50,888 nt of DNA, taken from Candidatus Heimdallarchaeota archaeon (GTDB lineage: Archaea > Asgardarchaeota > Heimdallarchaeia > Heimdallarchaeales > Kariarchaeaceae). Shown piece by piece: positions 17,391-25,745 of this stretch (position 1 is the first letter of the stretch; every line of letters starts with the position of its first letter). The translations under genes and the position numbers were made by a program. The notes under the pieces were generated by a model. The model was not told where the DNA came from. It ran no database searches and was given only the letters and a program-made list of their open reading frames with translations. The stretch covers positions 1-50,888 of the forward strand of contig WAMJ01000090.1 of the NCBI GenBank assembly GCA_015522385.1, read 5' to 3'.

Positions 17391-18362
17391 GTGAAGATAC
17401 CTGTTTGTGGACAGTGCACGAGGACGGCTGCGTGGAGACGACCGTGGGACAGGGAGTACCTGTGCAAACTGCACTTCAACAGGGCATTTGTCAAGAGGGT
17501 TCAGCGGACGATCAACAGATACAAGCTCTTCGACCGTGAGGACAAGATAGCCGTGGGGATCAGTGGGGGGAAGGACTCGGTGGTCCTCCTCGACGTACTG
17601 GTTGAGATCGAGCGGAAATACCCAGCAGAGATCGTCGCAGTCACGGTTGACGAGGGCATTGCGGTGTACAGGGAGGACGGGTTGAAGTACGCGAAGATGG
17701 CCGCTCGCAGGGCGGGGATAGAGCACCACATCTACTCCTTCGAGGACAGGTTCGGTGCAACGCTCGACCTCACCCTCGAAGTCATGGGCAAGGGGAGACT
17801 GGGTGCATGCTCCTACTGTGGGATCTTCAGACGGAAGCTTCTCAACGAGGCAGGGCTCAAGGTCGGGGCGACGAAGATCGCCACGGGCCACAACGCCGAC
17901 GACGAGGCGCAGACCGTCCTGATGAACCTAATGCGGGGTGACATCCTCAAGACCTTGAGGAGCAACCCCAGTCCGACACGGGTTCTCGACGGATTTGTAC
18001 GGCGGGTGAAACCTCTTCGCTGGACGACAGAGCAGGAGATTGTGCTCTATGCTCACCTCAACGAACTGCCGTATCAGGAGATGCCCTGTCCCAACGCCGT
18101 CGAGGCGCAGCGCGGTGTCGTTCGCGAGGTGCTCACGCAGATGCAGGAAGCGACTCCCGATGCCATATTCTCCATCCTGAGGAGCGCGGACAGCCTGTTT
18201 GAACTAGGGGACGCCGCGGCTGGCTCCCCATCAGTTACAAAACTCTTCCCTGAACAACCGGGGTCGTGCACTCAGTGCGGGCAACCATCGGTAAACCCAC
18301 TGTGCAGGGCGTGTGTAGTCGAGAACTCCATCTCCGAGGTACTTGGGAAGAAAACTTCTTGA
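17391..18362 (+). CDS. ttuA: tRNA 2-thiolation enzyme, TtuA/Ncs6 family
   Basis: This adenylating sulfurtransferase of the TtuA/TtcA/Ncs6 family thiolates uridines in tRNA. From the GTG at 17391 it has 323 residues. An N-terminal zinc ribbon (VCGQC ... LCKLHF) is followed by the PP-loop SGGKDS and by CSYCGIFRR and GHNADDEAQT. CP in EMPCPNAVE and a C-terminal zinc ribbon (CTQCG ... CRAC) complete it. The Cys pattern fits an Fe-S or catalytic cysteine site. The frame is open to a GTG at 17337, but TTTTATTC at 17363 stands exactly 28 nt before GTG 17391, and family members begin at the zinc ribbon. It could be the U54 or U34 enzyme; the two zinc ribbons favour TtuA. Confidence 0.87.
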   Translation: MKIPVCGQCTRTAAWRRPWDREYLCKLHFNRAFVKRVQRTINRYKLFDREDKIAVGISGGKDSVVLLDVLVEIERKYPAEIVAVTVDEGIAVYREDGLKYAKMAARRAGIEHHIYSFEDRFGATLDLTLEVMGKGRLGACSYCGIFRRKLLNEAGLKVGATKIATGHNADDEAQTVLMNLMRGDILKTLRSNPSPTRVLDGFVRRVKPLRWTTEQEIVLYAHLNELPYQEMPCPNAVEAQRGVVREVLTQMQEATPDAIFSILRSADSLFELGDAAAGSPSVTKLFPEQPGSCTQCGQPSVNPLCRACVVENSISEVLGKKTS

Positions 18363-18366
18363 ACCT

Positions 18367-18879
18367 GTGATCCCAGTTGACTCTGTGAGTGACGAAGATG
18401 ACACACTGGAACATTTCGTGGGCGAGATAGTAGATGATGTCATGCCCGAGAGGGAGGAGTCGGTGGACAGCACCATCCGACGGGCATTTGAGAAGACCTT
18501 CGGTGACAACTGGCAGAGTCTCCCCATCCGTTCCCTTGAGGGAGCGATCGCCTTCTATATCCTTGACCAAGTGCTCTCACCTCACGGTATCACCCCGAGG
18601 GTGCTGGCCATGTCGGCTTTGGACCTCGCTGATCGTATGGAGTTTGAGGTGAAGTTCAGGGACTTTCTGGACAACATCAGCAAGGGCGGCTCCCTCAGTA
18701 TAGGGCTGGTGAAATCTCTGGGGGAGAACATGGGAGGTACGATGAAGGAGGCTTTCTCCGTCCTCGAAGCAGGATTCATCGTGGGGACGGATCTCGCAGC
18801 CAAGACGCTAAAGAAAGGAGCGGAGGGCCTGAAAGGTCTGGTTGGAAAACTGGGGAAAACGGACGAAACTCAAGAATAG
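18367..18879 (+). CDS. Protein of unknown function downstream of ttuA
   Basis: I do not recognise this protein of about 170 residues. The first 40 residues are acidic. A helical core follows (LEGAIAFYILDQVLSPHGITP and FEVKFRDFLDNISKGG). The end is rich in glycine and lysine (KKGAEGLKGLVGKLGK) and could form an amphipathic helix. It begins 4 nt after the ttuA stop (GTG at 18367; GTG 18385 is an alternative and a TTG at 18343 would overlap ttuA), so it is probably co-transcribed with ttuA. No catalytic motif is visible. Protein-like composition and tight spacing support it as a real gene. Confidence 0.65.
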   Translation: MIPVDSVSDEDDTLEHFVGEIVDDVMPEREESVDSTIRRAFEKTFGDNWQSLPIRSLEGAIAFYILDQVLSPHGITPRVLAMSALDLADRMEFEVKFRDFLDNISKGGSLSIGLVKSLGENMGGTMKEAFSVLEAGFIVGTDLAAKTLKKGAEGLKGLVGKLGKTDETQE

Positions 18880-18920
18880 GCAAGTCACTCTTTATATTCC
18901 TGTAATCCTTGATTCTTGAT

Positions 18921-19451
18921 ATGAAGAAGGAAGAGATCAAGATCCACCGGATCAACAAGGACAGATTCTACAAGGAGCATCCGCAGTCCCCGCTCACACC
19001 AAGCCAGAAGGAGAGGTTCGAGCGACTGGAGTACTTCGACTACAACCCTGAGCTTGTGTTCACACTCGAGCTGAACAGGTACGACGACCCCGAGGTGGTC
19101 ACGATGGAGACCTCGGACAACAGGATCAGGGACTACTACCGTATCGGTTACTTCGACTTCGAGGTAGCTGGGCAACCCGCCCGTCTCCACGTGTACCAAG
19201 ACACTCAGAACTCCGACTACTACTTCATCCCATTCCGGGACAGCACATCGGGCAAGGAGACCTATGGAGCAGGGCGGTACGTGGAGGTGGAGAAGCTCCA
19301 TGACGGACGCTTCCTCCTCGACTTCAACATGGCGTACAATCCGTACTGTGCGTACAACAGCCGATACTCCTGTCCAATCCCACTCGCTGAGAACACCCTG
19401 AAGGTCCCCATCAAGGCAGGAGAGAAGAACTACCCTGACCCCGAGTACTAG
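18921..19451 (+). CDS. DUF1684 family protein
   Basis: The 176-residue protein matches DUF1684, a family of unknown function common in bacteria and haloarchaea. Its best-conserved part is recognisable: YGAGRYVEVE, LLDFNMAYNPYCAYN, YSCPIPLAEN and PIKAGEKNY. The first half holds an HPQSPLTPSQKERFERLEYF segment, also typical. The ATG at 18921 is chosen because TTTATATTC at 18891 stands 30 nt upstream; a TTG four codons earlier is less likely. It is a free-standing gene between the ttuA pair and rps25e. The function is unknown. Confidence 0.85.
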   Translation: MKKEEIKIHRINKDRFYKEHPQSPLTPSQKERFERLEYFDYNPELVFTLELNRYDDPEVVTMETSDNRIRDYYRIGYFDFEVAGQPARLHVYQDTQNSDYYFIPFRDSTSGKETYGAGRYVEVEKLHDGRFLLDFNMAYNPYCAYNSRYSCPIPLAENTLKVPIKAGEKNYPDPEY

Positions 19452-19506
19452 TTGTAAGCAACCACTTTGTTTTTAATCGGAATGATCGCGTGAATGTTAG
19501 GTATAT

Positions 19507-19779
19507 ATGTCAGAGAGAACAGGAGTAGTCCGAAAAAAGAAGAGATGGGGTAAGACCTACGAATACACACCGATCTCGCGAAAAGCTGTCCTCGACGAGG
19601 AGACACTCGAGGAGGTCAAGAAGGATCTGAAGAGGCTAAAACCCACAACCGCCGAGTCCTTCGCCAACAAGCATGGCATCCGTGTCGGTCTCGCCAAGAG
19701 GATCCTCGAAGACCATGTTGCCGAGGGCAAGATCAAGAGGCTCCACAAGGGTCAGATCACCAACATCTATTCCGCTTAG
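19507..19779 (+). CDS. rps25e: 30S ribosomal protein S25e
   Basis: This 90-residue basic protein of the small subunit fits S25e. It has a K/R-rich N-terminus (VRKKKRWGKTYEY), then a winged-helix-like core with AVLDEETLEEVKKDL. The typical end has PTTAESFANKHGIRVGLAKR followed by ILEDHVAEGKIKRL and NIYSA. S25e is found in eukaryotes, Asgard and TACK archaea and is absent from most euryarchaea, so it supports the taxonomic inference. A TTTAATC box at 19472 lies about 35 nt before the ATG. The C-terminus is shorter and less basic than in many homologues. Confidence 0.82.
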   Translation: MSERTGVVRKKKRWGKTYEYTPISRKAVLDEETLEEVKKDLKRLKPTTAESFANKHGIRVGLAKRILEDHVAEGKIKRLHKGQITNIYSA

Positions 19780-19899
19780 AACCCGTCCCGGTTCATTCAT
19801 CCAATTTACTACAGCACTGAAAATCATCGAAATACTCGGTATTTTTGGAAACACTATTGAATACTTCTTTAGCAATTACTTGTACAGCAGGTAATACAT

Positions 19900-21186
19900 A
19901 TGAGTTATCAAGATCAAGAGTTTATGAATCTGGAGCTCAACGTCGATCCCGAGAACTACATCCTCGTGGATTTTGATGTTCACACCGCTCCCAAGTACAT
20001 GGACAGAGTGTACAGAGAGATCCCCGCTGAGAGCAGTGTCGGCACGTGGCAGAAAGTACACGCCATGACCGACGAGATCCTCAAGAAGCTCTCCGCCAAG
20101 ACATACCATGTCGAGAAGGTGAATGACTCCTTCTCGAAGATCAAGGTGGCCTACCCCATCGAGCTCTTCGAGCCAAGGAATATACCGCAGGCGTTCTCCC
20201 TCTTCGCGGGCAACGTCTACGGGATGAACACCGTTGAGCACCTCAGGGTGGTCGACGTGCAGTTCCCCAAGGACTTCATCGACAGTTTCCCCGGCCCCAA
20301 GTTCGGCCCCCACGGCATCTACAAAATCCTCGGTGTTGAACAAGGTCCCATCCTTGGATCTATCATCAAACCCAAGCTTGGCTCGCCCCCTGACGTACAC
20401 GCTCAGACCTCTTATGAGACGTGGAAGGGTGGTATCACATGGATCAAGGACGACGAGCCGATGACCAATCAGGACTTCTGCCCATTCGAGGACAGGATCT
20501 CCAAGGTACTGGAGATGGCGGACCGGATCAAGGAGGAACAGGGCAGACAGGTGGTCTACGCTGCCAACATCACGGGGACCATCGATGTCATGGAGAAGAG
20601 AGCGGACTTCGTGAAGGACATGGGCGGAAAGGTGCTCATGATCGACGTCGTCACAACCGGGTTCTCCGCAGTGCAGCACATCCGGGATCTTGACTATGGG
20701 CTTGCGATCCACGCCCACAGGGCGATGCACGGAGCCATTACGAAGAACCCTCTGCACGGTATCCACATGAAGGTGCTGGCCAAGGCGTACCGAATGCTTG
20801 GTGTCGATGGCATCCACACGGGGACAATCTTCGGCAAGATGGGCTATGGAAAAGTTGAGGAGGACAAGGAGGAGGTCTTCACCAGCAACCACGCGCTGCT
20901 GGACGAGAACTTCGGGAGCCTCAAGCAGACCATCCCCATCGCCTCAGGCGGTGTCGGTGTGAAGAACATTGGAAAGATCGTGCAGGCTTTGGCCCCGCAC
21001 GTGGTCATCACCTCTGGTGGAGGAATTCACGGACACCCCGATGGCTCGGAAGCAGGTGCCAAGGCGATCACGGCTGCCAAAGACGCTGCCCTCGAAGGAG
21101 TCGTCGAACCCGATGCCCTCCTGCAGTGGGCCAAGGACAACGGCAAGGTCGAGCTTGTGAAAGCCCTCGAGAACGAGAAGGCATAG
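19900..21186 (+). CDS. rbcL: Ribulose-1,5-bisphosphate carboxylase/oxygenase, archaeal form III type
   Basis: RuBisCO fixes CO2 onto ribulose-1,5-bisphosphate to give two 3-phosphoglycerates; form III works in AMP salvage. The 428-residue protein keeps all catalytic positions. These are Asn105 (AGNVYG), Lys157 (IIKPKLG), the carbamylated Lys183 with Asp185 and Glu186 (WIKDDE), His273 (HRAMHG), Lys313 (FGKMG), Ser349 (IASGG), and the phosphate loops SGGG and GHPDG. Retention of these residues argues against a form IV RuBisCO-like protein. The segment before the active lysine reads GGITWIKDDE rather than the usual GG.D..KDDE. R15P isomerase (25.7 kb) and AMP phosphorylase (28.3 kb) are nearby but not co-transcribed. 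The promoter is weak (TTTAGC near 19868). Confidence 0.95.
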   Translation: MSYQDQEFMNLELNVDPENYILVDFDVHTAPKYMDRVYREIPAESSVGTWQKVHAMTDEILKKLSAKTYHVEKVNDSFSKIKVAYPIELFEPRNIPQAFSLFAGNVYGMNTVEHLRVVDVQFPKDFIDSFPGPKFGPHGIYKILGVEQGPILGSIIKPKLGSPPDVHAQTSYETWKGGITWIKDDEPMTNQDFCPFEDRISKVLEMADRIKEEQGRQVVYAANITGTIDVMEKRADFVKDMGGKVLMIDVVTTGFSAVQHIRDLDYGLAIHAHRAMHGAITKNPLHGIHMKVLAKAYRMLGVDGIHTGTIFGKMGYGKVEEDKEEVFTSNHALLDENFGSLKQTIPIASGGVGVKNIGKIVQALAPHVVITSGGGIHGHPDGSEAGAKAITAAKDAALEGVVEPDALLQWAKDNGKVELVKALENEKA

Positions 21187-21333
21187 CGCCAACCTACATT
21201 ATTTCAGAACGCTTGAATACACATTCCTTACTATTCACTATATTTCCCTTTTCTGATGCCTTTAGAATACCCATACGCTCTGTGTTCTGGAGTAAAAGGA
21301 AGTTGTATTAACTGTTGATTCTTCATCCGACAT

Positions 21334-22008
21334 ATGTGCGAAGAGCTCTGGACAGGAGACATCCACGTGGACAAGCTGGAGTGGCAGATTTGTGGGGCAA
21401 GCTTAGAAGATCTTCTTGGAGTGAGATACGAGAATGTCGTCTCAGTCATGGAGACAGTCTGGGCTGAATACTCCTCACGCTTCGACATCTATAATGGAGA
21501 TCTTGTGGGAGTTCTGAACTTTAGAGAGGGGGTGTTTGAGTGTTTCACCTACAGCTTCAAGGAGCATCTGGCGATGGTCTCTTTGGGAGTTGTGATGGGG
21601 AATTTCCGAGGAAATCTAGGCTTCAAGCTCCACTTGTATAGTCCTGATGGTCAGAGGGTTCTTGTTGGTAGGCGATCCTCCTCTGGGTACATGGCAGGTT
21701 ACCTGTCATCTGTCGGGGGCATGTTCGAGCACTCTGACATTTGGGGAAGCATAGCTGACGCCGTTCTCCGGGAGTTGGAGGAGGAATCGGGAATCGGTTC
21801 TTGTAGCCTTGACTGGGCTAGTTTTCGGTTGTTGGCTATCCAGCGTGAGATGAACGGGCTTGCAATCAACCTAGTGCTTGAGGTGAGGTTAGTCGGTGAC
21901 GTGAAGATCAAGAAGAACGATGAGTTTGAATCCTTGGACTGGATGCATCCTACTGAGTTTGTTGGTGACCGTGTGATGTCACATCTCCACTACTGTCAGA
22001 GTGAGTGA
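21334..22008 (+). CDS. Nudix-like hydrolase with degenerate Nudix box
   Basis: The 224-residue protein has about 90 N-terminal residues I do not recognise, then a Nudix-like core. VGRRSSSGYMAGYLSSVGGM is followed by the box helix LRELEEESGI, which retains the REUxEExGU metal-binding residues, and a later FESLDWM element. The first conserved glutamate of the box, expected 8 residues before the Arg, is a glycine here, so the motif is not perfect. The REL.EE core should still bind metal. The ATG at 21334 follows TATTAAC by about 28 nt. The substrate is unknown. The tail of acyl-CoA dehydrogenase is convergent with it. Confidence 0.72.
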   Translation: MCEELWTGDIHVDKLEWQICGASLEDLLGVRYENVVSVMETVWAEYSSRFDIYNGDLVGVLNFREGVFECFTYSFKEHLAMVSLGVVMGNFRGNLGFKLHLYSPDGQRVLVGRRSSSGYMAGYLSSVGGMFEHSDIWGSIADAVLRELEEESGIGSCSLDWASFRLLAIQREMNGLAINLVLEVRLVGDVKIKKNDEFESLDWMHPTEFVGDRVMSHLHYCQSE

Positions 22009-22045
22009 CGTTACCTTGAATATGAAGGTTAATGAGTGATTGGAA

Positions 22046-23251
22046 CTACTCTGGAGGGTTGTACTTAGGGAGTTCCTTCCTTATGGGTTTGTCCCTGCGG
22101 ATTCCCATGGCGTACTGACCCTGCATTATCTCTTGGATCTGGTCAGTTCCCTCGTAGATTCGGGCCGCTCTGGCGTTCCTCCAGAACCTCTCGACCTTGA
22201 AGCCATCTGGTCCACCTGCGATTCCATTTCCTCCGTGGATCTGGATGGCGTTGTCGGCGCACTCTTGGGAGACGTTGGTGGCGTGCCACTTGGCGAGGGC
22301 AGTCTCCCTTGTGTTCCTGATTCCTTGGTTTTTCATCCACCCTGCCTTGTAGACGAGGAGCTCTGCGGTGTCGATTCCCCTGACCATGTGTGCGAGCATC
22401 CTCTGGACGAGTTGGTGCTCTCCGATGGGCTTGCCGAAAGTCTTCCTCTCCTTTGCATACTTGACTGACTCGTCACGTGCAGCCTTTGCGAGACCGAGTG
22501 CTCCTGCGGCGACGGTGTACCTTCCGTTTTCGAGGCAGGTCATAGCGATCTTGAATCCCTCACCTTCCTCGCCGACTAGGTTCTCCTTAGGGACGGCGAC
22601 GTCGTTGTAGCTGATGAAGCCGGTGTTGCCGGCGCGTACGCCGAGCTTGTCCTTGATTGAGCCAGTGGATACACCCTTGAACTCCCTCTCGACGATGAAT
22701 GCAGAGATGCCCTTGTGACCCTTGGACTTGTCTGTATAAGCGAATGTAAGAAACTGGTCCGCCGTGTCGGCGAGTGAGATCCACATCTTCTCACCGTTGA
22801 GGATGTAGAAATCTCCGTCCTTCTTTGCGTGTGATCTCATGCCTGCGACGTCCGATCCTGCGTCGGGCTCGGTGAGTCCGTAGGTTGCTATCCGCTTGCC
22901 CTGTGCCTGGGGGACGAGGTACTTCTGCTTCTGCTCCTCATTGGCCCACTGTAGCAATCCGAGGCTGTTTAGCCCTGTATGCACGCTCATGACGACTCTG
23001 AGACTGGTATCGACGTACTCCAGTTCCTCAGAGACGATCCCGAGGGAGATGTAGTCCATACCTGCACCGCCGTACTCCTCGGGAATGCACACTCCGAGGA
23101 ATCCCTCCTCACCCATCCTCAGGATAGTGTTCCTGTCGTATCTCTGCTCGACGTCCATTAGTGGGATGTCTGGAGCAACGCTTTTGCCGAACGCCCGGAC
23201 GCTCTCCCTGAGCGTCTGATGTTCATCATTGAAAAAGAATCCGAGACTCAT
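22046..23251 (-). CDS. Acyl-CoA dehydrogenase
   Basis: This FAD enzyme oxidises acyl-CoA to trans-2-enoyl-CoA in fatty-acid or branched-chain amino-acid breakdown. The 401-residue protein has the standard three-domain fold. YGLTEPDAGSDV and EKMWIS lie at the flavin/substrate site, and QIHGGNGIAGG comes late. The catalytic base glutamate sits in RIYEGTDQIQEIM. A GAGG Shine-Dalgarno site stands before the ATG at 23251; the frame extends 14 codons upstream without family similarity. The chain-length preference is unknown. No electron-transfer flavoprotein gene is in the window. A thioesterase and MeaB elsewhere in the window also touch acyl-CoA metabolism. Confidence 0.92.
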   Translation of the reverse strand: MSLGFFFNDEHQTLRESVRAFGKSVAPDIPLMDVEQRYDRNTILRMGEEGFLGVCIPEEYGGAGMDYISLGIVSEELEYVDTSLRVVMSVHTGLNSLGLLQWANEEQKQKYLVPQAQGKRIATYGLTEPDAGSDVAGMRSHAKKDGDFYILNGEKMWISLADTADQFLTFAYTDKSKGHKGISAFIVEREFKGVSTGSIKDKLGVRAGNTGFISYNDVAVPKENLVGEEGEGFKIAMTCLENGRYTVAAGALGLAKAARDESVKYAKERKTFGKPIGEHQLVQRMLAHMVRGIDTAELLVYKAGWMKNQGIRNTRETALAKWHATNVSQECADNAIQIHGGNGIAGGPDGFKVERFWRNARAARIYEGTDQIQEIMQGQYAMGIRRDKPIRKELPKYNPPE

Positions 23252-23436
23252 AGTTAATCCTCTAGAACTGCGTTCGACACGGGGGTATTTCAAATGATCT
23301 ATGGAATTCTGGATATGACCTCCTCGGTGCTCCAGATTCTCTACACACAGGCTTCAGCAAACCAATCTGTCCTCATAGGAGGCCTGAGTTCAATACATCC
23401 AGTTGGTTTAAACGCTTGTGGTTTGTATGAGGGAGA

Positions 23437-24747
23437 GTGACAAATGAGATAAAGCCAGTTCCACGCAGTGATATAATGTATGATTCGAACTTCCTCGACG
23501 ACTTCAGGCACCCTTCGACCAAGATCCTTGGCTCCAAGACTCGGAGGCTTGAGGGCAAGCGAGTCGTCCTCGGGATAACCGGGAGTGTCGCTGCTTTCCT
23601 CGCACCTCAGATCGCACGGGAACTAATCAGGGAGGGGGCGACGGTCATACCCGTAATCTCCGAGGCAGGGTTGACCATGGTCGGCAAGGACCTGATGTGG
23701 TGGGCAACAGGGGTAGAGCCGATCACCAAGGTGACGGGGAAGCTGGAACACATCTCCATGGCGGGCGTTATGAACAAGCCCGTGGATCTCATGCTCGTGG
23801 CACCGTGCACTACGAACACGGTGGCGAAGCTGGCTGCTGGGATCGCTGACACGCCTGTTACCCTCATAGCCTCCAGCCTGATGGGCAAGGGGGTGAAGAC
23901 ACAGGTGCTGGTCGTGGGTCACGAGGACCTGTTCAGGTCCCCTGCGGTGCAGGAGGCAATTGAGAAACTGGAGACCAGAGGAGTCTCCTTCATCCGTCCC
24001 GTCGTGGAGGAGGGAAAGGCAAAGGTCCCCCCAATCGACGAACTAGTGTACCACGTCCTCTACCAACTGACTCCTAAGTACTTCGAGGGACGACGTGTAG
24101 TGATCACGGGGGGCCCAACGAAGGAGTTCATAGACAATGTCAGGTTCGTCACCAATGGTGCGAGCGGAAAGAGTGCGATTTACCTAGCACAGGAGGCGAT
24201 GCTCCATGGGGCTGATGTGAGCCTTGTGCTGGGAGATATACAGACTCCTGTGCCGAGCTTCCTCTCTCCCATAAGGGTGAAGTCAACCAACGAGATGAGG
24301 GACACTACGCTTCGGGAGATTGAGAAAGCAGATGACCCTGTGGTTATTCTGTCGGCTGCAATGGCGGATTTCCGTCCTGACAAGGTGAGGAAAGGGAAGA
24401 CCAAAAGTACGGACTCCTTCAGTATCAAGCTGATCCCCACTGAGAAACTCTCGGACGAGGTAAAGAAGAGAAGAAAAGGTTCGATTCTCGTGGTCTACAA
24501 AGCGGAGTGGGGGGTCACGAGAGAGGAGCTGATCAGGAGGGCGAGGGAGAAGATGGAGAAGACGGACGCGGACATGGCGGTGGCCAACGACCTGTCGGTC
24601 GAGGGGGCGGGCTTCGGCACGGATACTAACAAGGTGCTCTTTGTTCGAAGGGACGGTAAAGTGAGGGAGGTGACGGGGCTGAAGTCGAAGATCGCCTACG
24701 AGATTGTCACAGAGATCTACCGGAAGTTCATCAGGAACAACAAGTAG
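23437..24747 (+). CDS. coaBC: Bifunctional phosphopantothenoylcysteine decarboxylase/phosphopantothenate-cysteine ligase CoaBC
   Basis: CoaBC makes 4'-phosphopantetheine for coenzyme A. The 436-residue protein has the flavoprotein CoaC half: GKRVVLGITGSVAAFLAPQI, the active histidine in LEHISMAG, and APCTTNTVAKLAAGIADTPV. The CoaB ligase half follows from about residue 220 (VVITGGPTKEFIDNVRFVTN and GASGKSA, then AAMADFRPD and AVANDLSVEGAGFG). The first 35 residues are an N-terminal extension without family match. The GTG at 23437 is chosen because TTTAAAC at 23407 lies 30 nt upstream. An ATG at 23476 is possible. Archaeal CoaBC uses CTP in the ligase step. Confidence 0.93.
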   Translation: MTNEIKPVPRSDIMYDSNFLDDFRHPSTKILGSKTRRLEGKRVVLGITGSVAAFLAPQIARELIREGATVIPVISEAGLTMVGKDLMWWATGVEPITKVTGKLEHISMAGVMNKPVDLMLVAPCTTNTVAKLAAGIADTPVTLIASSLMGKGVKTQVLVVGHEDLFRSPAVQEAIEKLETRGVSFIRPVVEEGKAKVPPIDELVYHVLYQLTPKYFEGRRVVITGGPTKEFIDNVRFVTNGASGKSAIYLAQEAMLHGADVSLVLGDIQTPVPSFLSPIRVKSTNEMRDTTLREIEKADDPVVILSAAMADFRPDKVRKGKTKSTDSFSIKLIPTEKLSDEVKKRRKGSILVVYKAEWGVTREELIRRAREKMEKTDADMAVANDLSVEGAGFGTDTNKVLFVRRDGKVREVTGLKSKIAYEIVTEIYRKFIRNNK

Positions 24748-24822
24748 TTGACAGTGAGTTTGGAGCAGAGAAAACGTGTATCGGGTTGTTGTATACCGCA
24801 GTAATATGCATGTGGGTATATA

Positions 24823-24895
24823 TAGTCCTGCCCGGATTTGAACCGGGGTCTATGGATTCAAAGTCCACAATGCTTGGCCACTACACCACAGGACT
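24823..24895 (-). tRNA. tRNA-Gln (TTG)
   Basis: The minus strand folds into a complete cloverleaf. The acceptor stem is AGTCCTG with CAGGACT, fully paired. The D arm is GTGT/GCAT, and the anticodon stem GTGGA/TCCAT has loop CTTTGAA, giving anticodon TTG. The T arm CCCGG-TTCAAAT-CCGGG is perfect. The discriminator is A, CCA is not encoded, and there is no intron. This decodes CAA. Confidence 0.95.
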
Positions 24896-25008
24896 GTAGG
24901 GATATTGCTATCACAGTTGATAGTAATTTCGTTCTGCACCCGTCACCATTGGTTCTGGTTGCACAGTTCCCTCTCATCCACTGACCAAAAAAAGGCTTTC
25001 GGTAACTG

Positions 25009-25665
25009 TTACCCGATGACGAACCTGCAGACCTTGTCACCGCTGACGATCTGGTGTGAGCTACTTACTTTGGCACCGAGTATTTCTTCGAACATTCTTC
25101 TTTCTATCTCGCATGCCTCTGAGTATTCTGCGGCGACGTCTAGCAGTGGGCAGTTGTACTCCAGTATCTGGAATTCTGACCTGCTGACTGTGAATTCAGC
25201 CATGTATCCGTCCCTGTCCCTGAACTGAGTCACGAGTTCGACCCTCTTCTTCAGTGGCATGTCCTTCTGTATTAGGGTGGAGTATCTTTCTGTGATGTTC
25301 TTGGTTCTGTTGTCGAGTGCCTTGATGACTTCCTCTCTTCCGTAGTTGTCCCTGATGTACTTGAGCATTGAGATTGCGATCTCTGCGTAGCTTGTGGGGA
25401 AGAGTTCTGCAGCCTTTTCGCTGAGTCTGAGGTAGAGTCTTGGTCTTCCCACTCCCTCCTTGATAAACATCCGCTGTACCATTCCGAGTTCTTCGAGCTT
25501 GTTTACGTGCTTGAGTATTCCCATCTTGCTCATTTTGAGTTCCTCTGCGAGTGACTTTAGGTCGATCTCCTTTTTCTTCTTGAGGATGATGATGATCATT
25601 CTCTTGGTGGGTCCGAGGGTTTGCACTGCGCTCTTCTCCTCCACGTTGACGGTCGGGATGTCCAT
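25009..25665 (-). CDS. Winged-helix transcriptional regulator, SufR-like with Cys cluster motif
   Basis: The 218-residue protein has an N-terminal winged helix (LKSLAEELKMSKMGILKHVN, then VGRPRLYLRLSEKA), a helical linker and a C-terminal domain ending NCPLLDV ... EACEIE ... VCRFVIG. The cysteines follow C-X12-C-X27-C, the spacing I recall for the [4Fe-4S] ligands of actinobacterial SufR; the additional mid-position cysteine of cyanobacterial SufR is an alanine here. An Fe-S- or redox-responsive regulator is therefore likely. TTTATATAC at 25686-25694 lies 28-29 nt before the ATG. It is divergent from the R15P isomerase gene across 80 nt, so it may control that gene and itself. No suf genes are in the window. 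Confidence 0.78.
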   Translation of the reverse strand: MDIPTVNVEEKSAVQTLGPTKRMIIIILKKKKEIDLKSLAEELKMSKMGILKHVNKLEELGMVQRMFIKEGVGRPRLYLRLSEKAAELFPTSYAEIAISMLKYIRDNYGREEVIKALDNRTKNITERYSTLIQKDMPLKKRVELVTQFRDRDGYMAEFTVSRSEFQILEYNCPLLDVAAEYSEACEIERRMFEEILGAKVSSSHQIVSGDKVCRFVIG

Positions 25666-25685
25666 ACTATTTTGTCCACTTAATT

Positions 25686-25694
25686 GTATATAAA
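25686..25694 (-). promoter_or_regulatory. TATA element of the SufR-like regulator, in the divergent gap with the R15P isomerase gene
   Basis: On the minus strand TTTATATAC ends 21 nt before the ATG. The 80-bp gap to the isomerase gene must hold operators for both genes. Confidence 0.6.
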
Positions 25695-25745
25695 GTTCCT
25701 TAAGGGGGGAGTTTGTCTAGCTCTGATCGATATACATTTTAGCGG

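Noticed and set aside
19876..20892. 338-residue antisense ORF opposite RuBisCO
   Set aside because: It is a shadow of rbcL codon usage, with poor protein composition; rbcL is certain.
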